A DNA stretch of 64,000 nt. It comes from Loxodes magnus (Eukaryota > Ciliophora > Karyorelictea > Loxodida > Loxodidae). Location of the stretch: positions 558,001 to 622,000 of the forward strand of contig CAMPDV010000108.1 in the NCBI GenBank assembly GCA_946699065.1. The letters are read 5' to 3'. The position numbers were made by a program, and so were the translations under genes. Below the pieces are notes generated by a model. The model was given only the letters and a program-made list of their open reading frames with translations. It was not told where the DNA came from and made no database searches. Of this stretch, positions 1 through 14,900 are shown in pieces; position 1 is the stretch's first letter; each line of letters opens with the position of its first letter.

Positions 1-300
1 CTCTATCTTCATTAAAGTTTGCTGCTTTATTGATAATAGCAATTTATTAGTTATAAATTCAAAGCTTATTCTAAGAAATATAATTTTATATGTTGTTTTT
101 TAGAGACTCATACTATAAACCACTTATTTCCTGTATGTATGATAATAATCCCCAATCATCCTGAAAGAAAATTAATCTTGTTCGAAATTTACAATCTACA
201 GATAGCCTGAAGAAAAAGGGATATAAAAGTGTTAAAAGTAAAAGTTAAGATATAGAAGTATTTAAAAATAAGTTTTTTAAATGTATAGAAATAGTTAGAC
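1..300. other. Left edge, no confident gene
   Basis: AT-rich stretch at the left edge. A short plus-strand open frame starting at the ATG near 139 is open but has no recognisable motif. It may be spacer or the 3' end of a gene cut by the window. No RNA gene or repeat seen. Confidence 0.4.
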
Positions 301-2031
301 TCATCTTAAATAATTTAGCTTGTCAATTTTAATAGGAAGCAGTTCAAGCATCTCGCAACATATTTTTATTTATTCCTCAAAGTTTTTAACTTTATCTTTA
401 TTCTTCATCAATAGCTCCTGAATTTCTTGATACATATGGAAAGATTTAGCCATAGATTAGACCTTATCATCAATGTTATTAAATTCCATTTTTGAATACA
501 ATCTAGCAAGACTAAACTTTACGTTTACGTTAGATTGAATGAAATCTCCTTTCGATTCTTCCTCCTGCTTAAGTTAATTTATGAAGTTTAGAAATTTATT
601 AGCATAAAGGATTGATTTTTCAGCATAGGTATTTTCATCCTTAATGGAAATAGTAGAACTTTCTTCTTTAGCCTTTTTTTATTTTTTCTTAAACATTTTC
701 ATTTTAAGAATAAACATATCTTGGTAAATTTCAGAAGTTTCCCATGAAAGTTCTTGCCATGTAGTTGAGTATGCTTGGGGATTTATTTATGTTATCAGTG
801 ATTCTATTGAATCTAATCTTCTTTATTCCATTGCCAAGATTCTAGAGTTGTTTGTCTCAAAGAAAATTATATTTTTATATAATTAAGAGACATCCTAATT
901 CATCTATAGGTGCTCAGTTACATAGCCATCCAATACGAAGTGTTTGAATGCATTTTAAAAGCACGTCAAAGAGTTTTTGAATATTATCTTTGATTTTTCG
1001 AAGTTATTAATAAACTAGAGCTAAATAAATTGAGTACTCAAAATAGGATGGAAGGTTAATTCTTGCTAATTGAATTTTTATTCATCTTGACTCTGTAAGC
1101 TTTAGTCAGTAGGACTCTAAGTTAAAATAGAAACGCATCTTTTTAAGTAAGATAGATAGCATCTACCCTGCTACATTTATAGAGTAGCTCTTAATTTTTT
1201 CTTTCCATTTTTAGGAAGAACACTCTCTCCACACTGTAATATATAGAGTGCTTAAGAATATTGCATTTACTCAGAATAATATTCAGCAAGACTTATACAA
1301 TTTATAGCTCAATCCTTTGCATCATACTATTTACTCTCCATCTATCTTTTCATTGTTATACCACAGAATTTTGCTGAGTTCGCTTTATCTCCTTTATTTG
1401 AATAAGCTTAAGCATAAAAGAAATGAGTTAAAGTGAATCCTTCCTCTGCTTATTGCAAGTTTAAGCCTTAATAGACATATGGCTTGTATTACTTATCAGA
1501 TACAGGATTATTTCTAATAAATGAGTTGAAGTTTAGCAGTTGTTACTAGCTAGTTTCTTAGTTAGCAATGCTCTTAATAGTATGATATATCTACTCTGCT
1601 TTTGCAAATAGAGTTAATCCTTTAGAAGGTTTGGTTCAATTGCAATAAATGATTCCTAGAGAGTTATAGATATCCTGAAGAGTGTTCAAGTAATCTACTA
1701 TAATTCTTTCTTTTTCTATTAGCTCATTGAAATACCATAAAGAGTGCTTCAAGTTGTACTCAGCATATGACATTTCCTCAGTTTCGTAATAATTAACCCC
1801 TAAGTTGTATTTTATTAATGCTTTGATGATAGTTTGCAAGTTAAAGGCATGCTTATTCTCCTTTTATGACTCTGTTAAGATTTTTTCTTTCAAGAGATTG
1901 AGGAAAAGATCACGAGCCTGATATTTAAACTCATAAGGTTTAGATTCATCTGCTGGCTTCTCCATGAGGATTTAATAATTGTCTATAGCTTCTTAAAATT
2001 AAGTGATAGCAAAAAGTTCAAGCTCTTGCAT
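301..2031 (-). CDS. KIFBP: KIF-binding protein (KBP) homologue
   Basis: Homologue of KIF-binding protein, a TPR-like alpha-helical cytoplasmic protein that binds and blocks a subset of kinesin motors. One uninterrupted frame of 576 residues, close to animal KBP. Seen in order: an N-terminal TPR-like helical region with YNLGV and YNSLGIIY, then family-like blocks such as THFFYAQAYSNKGDKA, TMKRQME, KDWAINCISLAEYY, LDGYVTEHLQ and FFETNNSRILAMEQRR. The Trp in KDWAIN is written TGA (1309-1311), where KBP proteins have the EWAIN-type motif; another TGA codes Trp in YCNW. Many TAA/TAG codons read as Gln. Start chosen at the first Met of the open frame. Ends with TGA. No intron needed. Confidence 0.87.
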
Positions 2032-4891
2032 TAAATTGTAAATTAATTAATTATCAACTATAAATCAATTCTATAACTACCTATATCTAGAATTCACCAA
2101 ACTTCCACTATTCTCTATCCTAAACCTAATTTTCTAATTTGCTTACTCTTATTTATATATCTTCTTGTTGTAAATATAAAAGACTGTACTTAGTAGAGCA
2201 GTTATAATCAAGTCTAGTACCTTCAAATATTTGAAAATTGTATAGAAACTTGAAGAGATGCAATAGTTTTGCTTTATATAAATAGAATATTCAATATATC
2301 ATCTATTGTTAAAGCCTACAAGTATAAATTACAGTTAAAGAAGATAAATCTAATTACCTACAAACTCATTAATACTACTCTAATTTAAGTTATTTCTCCT
2401 TTCACTTATCTATGTAGTAATCTATTAGAAGGTTTTTGGCTTTTCTGCAATTAATAAATTGTAATATTAGCTTTGAAGATTAAAAGCAAAGAAAAAGATA
2501 TTAGTATAAGTATCTATACATGTTCATAATCAGTTGCTTCTTATAATTAAAGATCAATCCCCTTATTTAGTATTATAAACTAAAATTCTTACAGTTAGGA
2601 ATCTAATATAAAAAGGGATTAAAAATTTACTTATTACATATATTTATTTAGAGTAGTAACTAATAATCATTCTATTAGTTAGGTAATTCTATAATTAAAA
2701 AGATATAATTAAAGTTAACTAATATATGAGAAATAGAAGAATAATTAATTAAAGGAAGCCAAAAGCAAATTTTAATTAGATAAAGCTTAAGATATAACTT
2801 CAAATAAAGGATCCAAATTGATGTTTATTTGCTTTTATTAACTTAACCATTATATAGATGTTGTAGGGTATAAAGATTCACTTATTTTATCAGTCTTATT
2901 TAAAATATTAAAGATAATAATAAAGTTTACTTTCGGTAAATTGTTTCGAAACTCATTCTTTAAAATTTAATTTATTAACGGAACAGTTAAATAAATAGAG
3001 TAATACTGATTATAACTATTATATAGGGCCACAATCTTATTTATATTATTTATTGCTATAAGGATAATTAAGACAGATGTTTCAATTATGTATTGTAGTT
3101 CTAGGTGTAACATCTTAGTTTGGATTTCGTTCTAAATCTTTTTAAAATATTATCTAGTGAAATATTATAAATAGCATCAATATTTATCTCTATTTTCTTT
3201 TATAAACTTTAAATAATAAATATTTAAAAGACGCTAAGAAGCTTTATTTTTCTATTTATTTACAAAACAGCTTAAGAACATTATAATCGAAAGCTGCTCT
3301 CAAACTCCAAAAATACAATTCCCATCAATGACAGAAAGTACCCATATTGAGCATTCATTAAAAAAGATTACAATTAGAAGCAAATAAATAAAAAGAGATT
3401 AAGTAAAATATTAATAAAATGATAGTAATATTATCAGTTTATTAAAGGAAGTTGATTATCTAATTCTTCCTAATTAAATATTATTATTCATTCATTAGTT
3501 TTTAATAAGTTATAAAAGTCAAATATAGATGATTTTTAACTTCTTTTTATACTATATGAATTAATAAAGTTTCTAAATTAAATTAGATATAATACAGGTT
3601 GTTATTAACCAAACTATATTACTTATTTATTTAAATTATATCAATTTTATTATATCTTTAATTAATCAATTCTTTGAAAATTGATATAGCTATTTCATAT
3701 TAAGTTGATAGCAATTGCTGTATATCCATTCCATAATTTTTAAATTTTATAAGACTTTATAAAAGGAAATTTAATTAAAAATAAAGATTGCTATGGTATC
3801 TTTTTATTTTAAAGTTATTAACGTAAAAAATTTTAAAATAGGAAGACTAATTTAAAGCTCTTTTGACTTAGATAAGAATAAAAATCCTACTATTAAATCT
3901 ATATTTTTAAATATGGATAGTTATTTTCTATGGTAAAATAATTAGATTTTAAATTAATCCCATATAAAATATCTTCCCTGCTTATAGCATCAAATGATTA
4001 ATATTGTGAAATAGGAGAATTAATTAAGATAATTTTTACCCTAAATTTCATTTATATAAGTCTATAAACCTTTAATTAAATCTTATTGATTAAGTTAATA
4101 TAATTTTATCTTTCTTGTATCAGGAATAGACTAAATCCATCCTTTCTCTTCTATAGTTTTCTTGTTTATTAATGCAATATATATTCCTTAGTTTCTATTC
4201 AATGATTATTAATTTAACTTAGAAATAATTAGATAAAGATTAGAAAAGGTTCTTTTATTGGCAAATATTAAAGTCTTGCATTAATTTAGAATAACTAAAT
4301 AAAAGCTAATTTAAAATAATGGTAATAATATATAGTTATACTCTATTTAAGCAGCTTAGGTAGTTTAATAATATTGCTTATGTAGATTACAAATATTTGC
4401 TCTTAATAGAAGTTAACTAAGCTACACATAACAAAATATTATAATATAAGCTTTTGCTCCTTAGAGTTAAAGGCATATTATTTCTTATTGATTAAATCAA
4501 GCCTTTTATATTTAAAGAGCTTAAGGTATTCATATTTTCAAATATAAAGCATGCTAAAGTGTCTAATAAATAAGTTTAATAAGCTTTTATATAACTAGTC
4601 TATATAAAATAGATGAGATAAGTTAATCTTTTACTTTTAAAGCTTCCAAAGTAATAAAGATTTACTGTATAGGCTTTATTTTACTTATTGTGCCAAGCTT
4701 ATCTATTCTTCTTTTCTTTATTAAAATTATCTTGCGAGTTTGAAAACTTTTATGGTTCTAAGTATTTTAAACTAAATAGCGTGATTCAGTTGACTAAAAT
4801 AAAAGGAAAGCGAAGTAAGAAGAGAATAAAAGAAAGAGTACTTGAAAAGATCTCTGTAATTAAAGTATTAAATAAGGACAATTATTATTTA
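2032..4891. other. Long AT-rich spacer
   Basis: About 2.9 kb between the divergent KIFBP and kinase genes, containing both promoters. No RNA gene or repeat recognised. A plus-strand open frame from the ATG at 3328 has a protein-like beginning (MTESTHIEHS) but then decays into low-complexity codons, so I do not call it. The open frame directly upstream of the kinase (about 4688-4891) is Lys-rich and in frame, but lies before the conserved kinase start. Confidence 0.4.
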
Positions 4892-6332
<1,441 letters not shown>

Positions 6333-6715
6333 AAAAAGGGTATTATTATAGTATGAATGATTTAAATAATTCTACACTTTTATAATCTACTATTAATTTA
6401 AAACTATTAAAACTTATTTATCTTATTTTTTTAATTACTTTTCATATAAAGGCAATTAATTAAAAATTGCTTAATCTTATAAGGTTTTAAAATAATTTAG
6501 CTATGTTGATTTTAGAAAATTTTATGCTTAGTTTAAATTAAACTTAAAGATGATCACTAAGAAATAAAAAGTATGTGAATCTATAATTTTATTATTAATG
6601 GTGAAGGATGAGCTTTATTTTAAAATAGCATTTTACTTTTAGTTAAATTAGCTATAACCATATTATTGCTTTAATAGTTTATGCAAATTAAAAGTTAAGA
6701 GTAAATATTCCTTTT
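6333..6715. other. Convergent 3' spacer
   Basis: 383 bp between the kinase stop and the stop of the minus-strand Stm1-like gene. Two 3' ends face each other. Nothing else seen. Confidence 0.5.
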
Positions 6716-7096
6716 TCAAGATTGTTTAGGTTCTTCTAATTCAGCTTTTGCTTCTTCCTTCTACTATTCCTCTCCAGAATCGTAATTTGGATCCTTTAGG
6801 TCAACAGCCATTTCATTTTATTCTTACTCTGGATTTCCCCATCCTTTATGACCTCCTTTTTTAGGATCTGGATCAACTCCCATTGCGCTATGTTTGTCTA
6901 ATCTTACGTCTTTTTATTTTTGTTATGTATCTTTACTTCTGGCGTGATTTTCTTTCTACATTTTTATATTTAAAACTTATTTTTCTTTTTTAGCCTTATT
7001 ACTAAAAGCACTATTTAACTTATCAAAAATGCCTTCTAGGCAACTTAGATAATGCTTAAATATTAATAGTGAAAGATTTATCTCTTATTGATTCAT
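6716..7096 (-). CDS. Small Stm1/SERBP1-like protein
   Basis: Up to 126 residues. Near the middle is RLDKHSAMG...KKGG...GWG, resembling the motif of Stm1/SERBP1/HABP4 proteins (DRHS-x-TG...GWG), which clamp idle ribosomes and mRNA-binding complexes. It is followed by an acidic end with KDPNYDSGEE, a string also found in PDCD4/MA3-type proteins. The upstream part (IFDKLNSAFSNKAKK) is in frame and protein-like. The Met at 7096 is chosen because the frame is continuous; the Met at 6961 is the shorter alternative (81 residues). Ends with TGA. The link to ribosome hibernation is inference from one short motif. Confidence 0.5.
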
Positions 7097-7536
7097 CAAG
7101 TACACAGTTTTTAGCATAACCAAATAATGAATAAGTACTATAAATTTGTAGGCAAAGGATATGTTCTAAGATGCTCCCTTATCAATACAAATATAAAATT
7201 TAGTTCATATTAAAAATAATAAAATATCCCTTTAATCTTACATTTAAATAATTACTAATTTTCTCTTTTTTATAACCTTATTTTATAACATTTAACTACC
7301 TAGAAAATTAGGAATTTTCTTAATAAGTTATTTTGAATTATTTTAAATGCTAATTGAAAGTTACTTATCTGCATTTAAGAGAAAGGGCAATAATTATCTA
7401 ATTATAGTTTTATAAATTAGATGATTACTTATATATTTTACAATAGCCTTATATTTAAGTTAAAGAAATTGATTAAAATACGATTAATATTATTAGGATT
7501 ATAATCCTAATTAAATATATTTCAAAATTGGATTTT
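7097..7536. other. Spacer
   Basis: 440 bp between the Stm1-like gene start and the 3' end of the next minus-strand gene. Contains the likely promoter of the small gene. Nothing else recognised. Confidence 0.45.
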
Positions 7537-10154
7537 TCAAGATATTACTTTTCTTTTAGTTCTTTTACTCTTTTTCTATTCTTTAAGAAGCTGTAATTCC
7601 TTCTTTCTTTAAATCATTAATTCTATATATTTTTTTAGTGCTTTCATAGTTCTGCTTTATTATGTTTTTTTCTACTAGAATCTTTCTTATCTAAACTTTG
7701 CGGTGCTTTCAGCTAATTCGCATTTAAAAAATCTATTTTTTTGGTTGAGTTCTTTAAATTTATTTTATTATTTGTAAATCTCATTTTAATTTATTAACAT
7801 GTTAGTTTTATACTCTAAATTAATATACTAAAGATCTTATTCACAATCGTGTCTAAAATGATCGATTTCGTCTTTTACAAATTTATCACTTAAGGCGGAT
7901 CTTGATTTCGATCTTAAGTTGTAATCAATTTTTGAATTTACTATGCTTTTCTATTTTGGAATTTATTTCCTATCTGGAGAGTTCAGATTAGTTTATTATT
8001 AAACCTTGATTTCTTATTAATTGATTATGGTAGATTTTCGGTTTTATGGAGAATTTTAGCTGCTAATTTATTAATCAATCCTTTCATTTTAGTTGAAATT
8101 TTACTATTTAGTATTTTCTTTTACCTGATTTTTTTATACGTCTTCTTAAGGCGTCGTTACAAATATATTTCCTGTCGAATTTGTATTTTTTGATGCTTGC
8201 TGATTATTTTATTGATCTTATGTATAAATAGTTTGCGAGTGCTTTAAGTTTAATTGATTTGTTCCTTTTGGATCAAAGAAAAGCCCTAAATAAGTAAATA
8301 ATTACTTTAAGGTGTATATTTTTTCAATATTTACTAATCTTATATTTTTTCAAAATTTATTAGAATGGATTTCCTTTTGAACAGTTCTACGTTATTTTTT
8401 GATAATTGCTTAATCATTTAAAACTTACAGTTTTTGCTGATTTGCTACTATCATTAATCCAAATTATTGTAGAACTCGTAGATTTTTGGTTTTCCTATTT
8501 CTTCTTTGATAACAGATTTAGTTCTCCTGTTTTTTAATTTTAGCAACTTCTCTTCAATTCTTTTATCCTATTGCTAGATTTTTTCTTGTTAGTTAATCTA
8601 AATTTCATCTTTTTCTATTTGTTTAAGGATTTTTTGCTAAAAATACTTATCTAAACTAGTGTATTTAGCTGTCTTTTTATCTAATTAAAGGATATCGCTA
8701 ATTTATTACTTCTGATAATAGTTAGATCTCGTTGTAGAAGGAGCAGTTGAAATACTGTTTCTCAGACTTCTTGTTTCAATCTAAGGTACTGCTAGTTTAA
8801 AATTTTTCTAAGATGATAGATTTATTTCAGGTGTTTCATTATAATTATTAGGCTTATAAGCGAAAAAGCAAAGTTCTTTTGGGGAGTACATTATTTCTTT
8901 TCATTATACTGGTTTCTTTTATTGAAATCATTTATTTATTCTTATTTTTGGAACTTTCTTAGAAGATACATTTACACTAGTTAAGGAGTTTATTTACCTC
9001 GCAGATTATTGCTATGAGTTCCTTGAATCATCCTATTTTAGCAAACTGTTGCTTGCAGGTATAGGTGACTATTTTCTACTTGTATTAGTTGAAAAAGCCT
9101 TTAATTTCTTATTCTCACAGTAATTAATTTTCCTCTTTTCATTCACAATTTACAAAAAAGAACTGGGACTATCAAATCTTTTGTTTTCCTCACCTTCTTT
9201 CTTAGTGAATTCTTAAAAAGTCTTCTAAATAAGCATAGTTATTTAATGAGACTATCCTAGAAAATTTTAACTTATATTTCTGCAAAGATCCAAAGACTAC
9301 TAAGAATCTTAAGTTTTTTTATTTAAGTAATAGGTAATAGATAAGTGATAGATTATTAGCACTAGCTACTTAATAAACTTCTTATTATGGAATATTTATT
9401 TTTCACTACCAATAAGAGTTTTAATGTCCTGCATGTTTTTATTTATCTCTTCTTATCCTTACATTCCATTCTGTTCACTTGATGCTGCTAACTTTTAGTA
9501 ATCTTCGTTTAAGTTAAAATTAATTTAATTCCACATTACTTTTATAGCTTCTATCATTATATGCTCTGATTCTTCATACCTTTTGAGCATTAGCAACTAA
9601 ATACCTAAGTTTAGCTTTAATTTGGCTATTCATTTGAATAGTTAATTTATTTTATCCAGCTTTATAGTAAGTTTTGCTTGTTTTTCATTTTGATCTTGAA
9701 TTGCTTGAATCTTTGAAAAAAGGGCGATAAGATTTGGGTTGATAATCTAGTTAGCCTTGAATAAGTTAGTGATCGCAAGATGGAAATTTCCAACGAAACT
9801 GTTATACTTAGATTTTATAAGGAAGTACTTAGAGCAGCATATTAGCTTGTCAATCTGTAATTTGGGACTTTCTAAGTTTAGCTTATATAATAAATTTCAT
9901 GTTTCTTCAGCTTATCTAAGATAGTCAAAGGGATTTTTGCAGAAATTTATTGCCTTTTTAGCCAACTAATAGCAGATTTATATAAGAAGAAAAGCACTTT
10001 ATACACTTGGCTGATCATTTTCAAACAGCAACACTTTTACTTTCATAAGCTCGTTAAATGCCTGTTATTATTTTCCTGCTTTACTTAATTACTTAGCTTT
10101 TAAGAAAAACATAGCTTACTTTAAGTTTTCTTCAACTCTAATAATGTTTTACAT
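7537..10154 (-). CDS. TPR-like N-terminus plus coiled-coil protein
   Basis: 865 residues after removing one 20-nt intron (8286-8305). The first about 320 residues are helical with TPR-like pairs (NLKQAMFFLKAK, LKLNLGIQLLMLKRYEESEH, LIIYHLSITYYLNKK). A Ser/Asn/Gln-rich linker follows, then a Lys/Glu-rich helical C-terminus (about residues 750-865) likely to form a coiled coil. I do not recognise a family. The intron call rests on frame: the two flanks are in different frames, and removal of GTAATTATTTACTTATTTAG joins them with correct phase and a TGA end. Read without the intron, the frame turns into basic low-complexity sequence and then stops. Several Trp are TGA. Confidence 0.72.
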
Positions 10155-10936
10155 TTTATAAATAAATCATATATAATAATCCCTATAATTACCTATATTT
10201 CTATATCTATCATAATACTTATTCCTTCCTTTTATATAAGTTTACTTCTTTCTTATTAAGTATCATAGTTATTAGCCTATTTTATTGTCTTTATTTATTA
10301 CCATTAGTAGACTTATTTTAATTGCTACTAGTTAAAGATTATACCTCTTTAGGTATTATTAGCTTAGTAAGTATTTATAATAATAATATTGATAGAGCTG
10401 TGATTAATAGTAGCTCTTATACTTTATTCATTTACACTTTAGTTTATATAAGTTAGGCTAAAAGTAGTTTCTTTAGTGACTAAGTATCATTTAGGCTCTA
10501 TTTACTAATATTGTCTTTATATCTTATAAAATCTAATTTTTACTAAAGGTATTTGATTATGCTGCTTTTAGCTATTTTATAATAAACTTCGAATTACTAT
10601 TTATGCCCTTATTAAAAATAGATATATATCTCTAGAATCTTTATAATTTAATAGCTTTATTAGTAAAAAGGAAATAGTAATAAGCATATGCTTTTGTTTA
10701 ATTACGATAGATTCTAAAGATAAAGGAAAATTAGGTATATATAAATACTTTTAAAGAAAGTCTAAATTGGACAAGAGAAGAGCTTCTTCAATTGATATAT
10801 AACAGAGGTAAAAGTTAAGAAAGGGATGAGGTATTTTTATGATGATTGCTATTATATTAAGTGACTAGAGGATTAACTAGAGTTAAAGTAGATAAGTCTG
10901 AATTTGTTTTTGGTATGAAGGCATTTATATAATAAA
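10155..10936. other. Divergent promoter spacer
   Basis: 782 bp between the TPR gene start and the glutaredoxin start, so it holds two divergent promoters. Low-complexity AT-rich sequence; no motif I can name. Confidence 0.45.
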
Positions 10937-11308
10937 ATGCTTAAATTAAATCTGTTTTAGTTAAGAAGATTCCTCTCAACTAAAATCGATTGAATTAAGC
11001 ACATGGAAGAACTGGTTAAAGGCAATGATGTAGTACTCTTCCTGAAAGGTTCACCATAACAGCCTATGTGTGGATTTTCTAACTATGTAGTACAAATGCT
11101 AAAGTTTTACGGAGTGGATAAGTATGCATATCTAGATGTTTTGCAAGATGAAGAACTTAGATAAAAAGCAAAGGATTGGAGTTAATGGCCAACTTTCCCT
11201 TAACTTTATTTGAAGGGAGAACTCATAGGAGGATGTGATATTTTAAGTGAAATGCATAAAAATAAGGAATTCGATAAATTGTTAAAAGACAAAGAAATCA
11301 AAGTCTGA
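10937..11308 (+). CDS. GLRX5: Monothiol glutaredoxin 5, mitochondrial
   Basis: 123 residues. Monothiol glutaredoxin that carries [2Fe-2S] clusters in mitochondrial iron-sulfur assembly. Seen: [13 protein letters not shown] with the single CGFS active-site Cys, the [16 protein letters not shown] block (cis-Pro TFP) and GGCDI, all in family order. The first about 25 residues ([11 protein letters not shown]) are basic, hydroxylated and free of acids, as in a mitochondrial presequence. The Met at 10937 is chosen because it gives this leader. A TGA codes Trp in KIDWIKHM just after the leader. Ends with TGA. Length fits the family. No intron. Confidence 0.93.
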
Positions 11309-11694
11309 TTGAAAAATTAACCATAATAATTTTAAATGATTTTAAATAATTAAATCTATAAGTGCTTTATAACTAATTTTCCTTTTTGAAACACAGTCCT
11401 AATCTCTTACTATATTAAACTCATTTATCCTAAAAGAATGATTTTAAAGTTAATTTAGAAAGACTAAATTAAAAACAAAATTTACACTGGACTTGCCATT
11501 TTAAGAAGCCAATTAACTGTACTTAAAATATTATGAACTTATAAATGAAAGCAAAGTCCACATGAAGAAAAATATAATAGTAACTTAACTTGGTTAGATC
11601 TAATCTATGTTAGATTTAAGATAAAGATATACAAGCAAGGTCTAATTATTTAAAAATTATAGTTATTAATAAAATTCATCAATTAACTAAAAGG
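11309..11694. other. Convergent 3' spacer
   Basis: 386 bp between the GLRX5 and LSM4 stop codons, two facing 3' ends. No gene or RNA seen. Confidence 0.5.
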
Positions 11695-11910
11695 TCAGAA
11701 TCTAATGTATGCAATATGATTCCCTCTTATATATACCTGCTCTATGTCCCAGAATTATTTTCCATCACTAGAAGTCTTTATAACGTTTTATAAATTAGTG
11801 TTCATATAATTATCCACTGATTAAATGATTCCGTTATATGTCTCTCCACTCTTAAGTTCGATAGAAACGCTCTGATCTTTGCTAGACTTCAGCTTATTTA
11901 ATGGCAACAT
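11695..11910 (-). CDS. LSM4: U6 snRNA-associated Sm-like protein LSM4
   Basis: 71-residue Sm-fold protein of the LSM1-7 and LSM2-8 rings (mRNA decay; U6 snRNA binding). It begins MLPLNKLK, very like the LSM4 start MLPL. The Sm1 region has ELKSGETYNG and NYMNTNLQNV; the Sm2 region has YIRGNHIAYI. It stops right after the Sm2 strand with TGA, so the long Arg/Gly or Gln-rich tail of animal and plant LSM4 is absent. The start lies only 25 bp from the stop of the MON2 gene on the same strand, so the promoter must be tiny or overlap the MON2 3' end. No intron. Confidence 0.92.
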
Positions 11911-11935
11911 TAATATAACATAGAAATTAAAAGTT

Positions 11936-14900
11936 TCATAATTTATTCTTTAATATATGTTTAGCTAAACCCTTGAAAATTAGTATCAGCTTCTCTCTTA
12001 TTTCAGCTTCTTTACTTCCGATACAATCAGATAGTTCATTAAAAAGTTCTATAACAGGATCTTCTTTACATCCTTATGGTAATTTAAGAATTGCTAATTT
12101 CTATAGAACCAACTCTACTTCTTAAAGTCGATACTTAGGAAGTGGCATCATTCCACTAATTTTTTCATCTCTCATATACTTCCCTAAAATATTTCGACAG
12201 TGAGAAATTAGTAAAGGAACAGCTTATGATGAAATTCCACTATTTTATGTTTGACAAAGATCAAATACGAAACTTATAGAGGCTGTACTTACAGAAATTT
12301 AATCAATTTCTTAGACGTTATTAAGCGACAAGCTTTAGCATACTATTTATAGTAAGTCTTTCTAATTATGCTCCGGAATTTCCTTGGATATTAAAACTTC
12401 TTTTATAAACTTAAGTAGCTTAAAATCTAATTCTTAGGAAATTGTTCTAAAATCTTCTCTTGTTTCAGCTGGTATTTTCTCTTCAAAATTTTCTGGTTTT
12501 TGTAGAGTAGAAACTAAAAGTTGAGTTACTTAATCTCAATTGGATTAAATAGTTGCTGGTAGAACTAATAATAACGTCTCCCCAGCAAACTATCATATTG
12601 GATTCTAAATGATTTCAGGGATTAACTCTTCCTAGTACCTTGTTTACAGTAGCTTCTTAAGCTTTTCAATGAAGCTAACTGGCAATTTTACCTCTTTGAT
12701 TTTATTGTTGCCGAATGTCTTTTAAAGTACAGTTAGACTTTATTTGGTAACTATTGTGTTTATATCGCAGTATTCTAGCATCTTTTCAAGATAAAGGGAG
12801 AAGCTTTATAAATTTCTCAAAAGTACATTTCCAAGTAATTCTAGGAATTCAAATATAAGCTAATCTTCTGACATCATTTTGCTTCTTGTGATTACTTTGT
12901 TTTGAAATTTGCTACTTTTGAGTAAAATTTTTACGAGATCAAACATTTTATCAAGCTAATTAGGAGAATAACAAACAGCGTATGTTTCGTTTCAAGAAAC
13001 ATCAGTATAGATTGCTGTCAAGCAGTCAACAGAAGTTTATATCAACTTATTTGAAATTTATTCAGATACCTCAAGTCTAGTTCCCACTGCTGATAAAATT
13101 TTCCAGCTTTCATTCCATCCATTATAAAATACTTGCTTATATTCACTTTTTAAGATATCAATAAAAAGTTTTATGATTTGAATCATTATTATATTACTAC
13201 CTTTCTAAGGGACATTTCCTAACGATTAAAGAAGTTTAAGATATTCTCCATTATCCTCACATTGATTATAAAAGGCTATAATGATTCTTGATATCTCATC
13301 AATTAGGATTTTTACAGTCTCTTCTCATTATTTTTCAGGAGTATCTCTGGAATGATGTCATATGATTTTATCTTCTTTTGATAATTATTCAGAAATTTTC
13401 GGAGTTTCCTTCACTGTAGAAGCAGGTTACTCTACTTCAGGTATTTCAATTTATAGATTCTTCTTTTTCAATAAGTTAAACTTACTTCTCTTGTTTTATT
13501 AGTTTGAGGGCTTTTATTGCTCATTTTGATTACTATTTTGCTAGTTGGAAGATTAAGAGCAATAGTCCAAATACTCTTCTACCAGTATTTCTGTTAATTA
13601 TATTACCTTTTTAAAGGTATCACTTCAAGCTGCACTTTAAATCAAGTTTCCGTGTGTACATAATGTATTTGCAAGGGAATGTATAGAAGAATGTCTTACT
13701 TCGGTTCTATCATCTTCAGTAATTAGAATAAGCTAATCTACAATATTTAGGATAAGCTGTTCTGAATATGACTTTTGCTTCTAGTCCTATGCTGAAATTC
13801 TGCTAGCGAAATCTGCCAAGTCTCAAAACATAGCAACTGCAGCAAACGAAACATTTATATCGTTAGTTCTCTCTGCATATTTAGTTATGCAGTTTATTAA
13901 ATTTGGTACTTAAGGCATAAAATCCTGGCTGTATAGAAAATGATGAACTATTAATTAAATGCATTTAAAGCCTATTTAAGCAGCTTCTGCGTTTATGACA
14001 TTTAAGATTAAAAGCAAAGTAGCTCATCCAGATTATTAGATGTCTTCTCCACAACTTTCTAAAATTTAATGAATTGAGGTAAAAACAGACTATCTAGTAT
14101 CTACATGACTTGAATAAGAAAGATCTAAAAGAGGTAAGAATAAGGTATTTTATCATTACTCTCATCTTGGAATTTTGAAAACTTAGTCTTTCTTTTCTGT
14201 GAAATGCTTGAATATGATTATTATTAGCTTGCATAGACTTTATACTCCTAATCCTCTTAAGTCTTAGTGCTTTGAATTGGCTACACAATCTAAATGCGCT
14301 ATAATAGTTTCTCAAAAAATATTCAGTCTAAACAAATTTGCTTAAGCTGCTTCTAGCATTCTAGTTAAACTAAATATATTGCTTATCTTTTTAGGACGCG
14401 ACTCTGATTATAGGCTTTCCATGAATTCCAAAGTTAATTACCCTAAAGCAGAGAACATATGAGTAATGGAATTATCATCAAATTATATAGAATTAGTGAA
14501 TAAGCTGTCTAAGGCACTTTTGAGAATCATCATATCTGCTGCAATGTCAGGCTATAATTTTTCCCAATTATTAATAAATAACTCCAGCTTTAGCAGAATC
14601 TCGAAAACTATGCATCATCCCTTTACGTCTAAAATGTTGCCTAAGCAATGAGCAATATTAAATAAGCTTTTGCATATATGCAAGTGCTTATGAGTCAACT
14701 CACCTGTAGATGGTAAGCAAAATTATCCAAGTCCAATTAAAAAGCTATCTTTAGCATTATTAATCAGCAAGGATCCACAAAGATTTATAGCTTGCTAATA
14801 TGCATTAAGAAATGTCTATATTTGAGATTCGTCTTAACATCCACGTAGAAGTAACTAAAGAACTGGAATTATGTGCTTATAAGAAGCTGATATCATCTCT

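Noticed and set aside
14466..14651. Plus-strand open frame inside MON2
   Set aside because: Antisense shadow of a well supported conserved gene.
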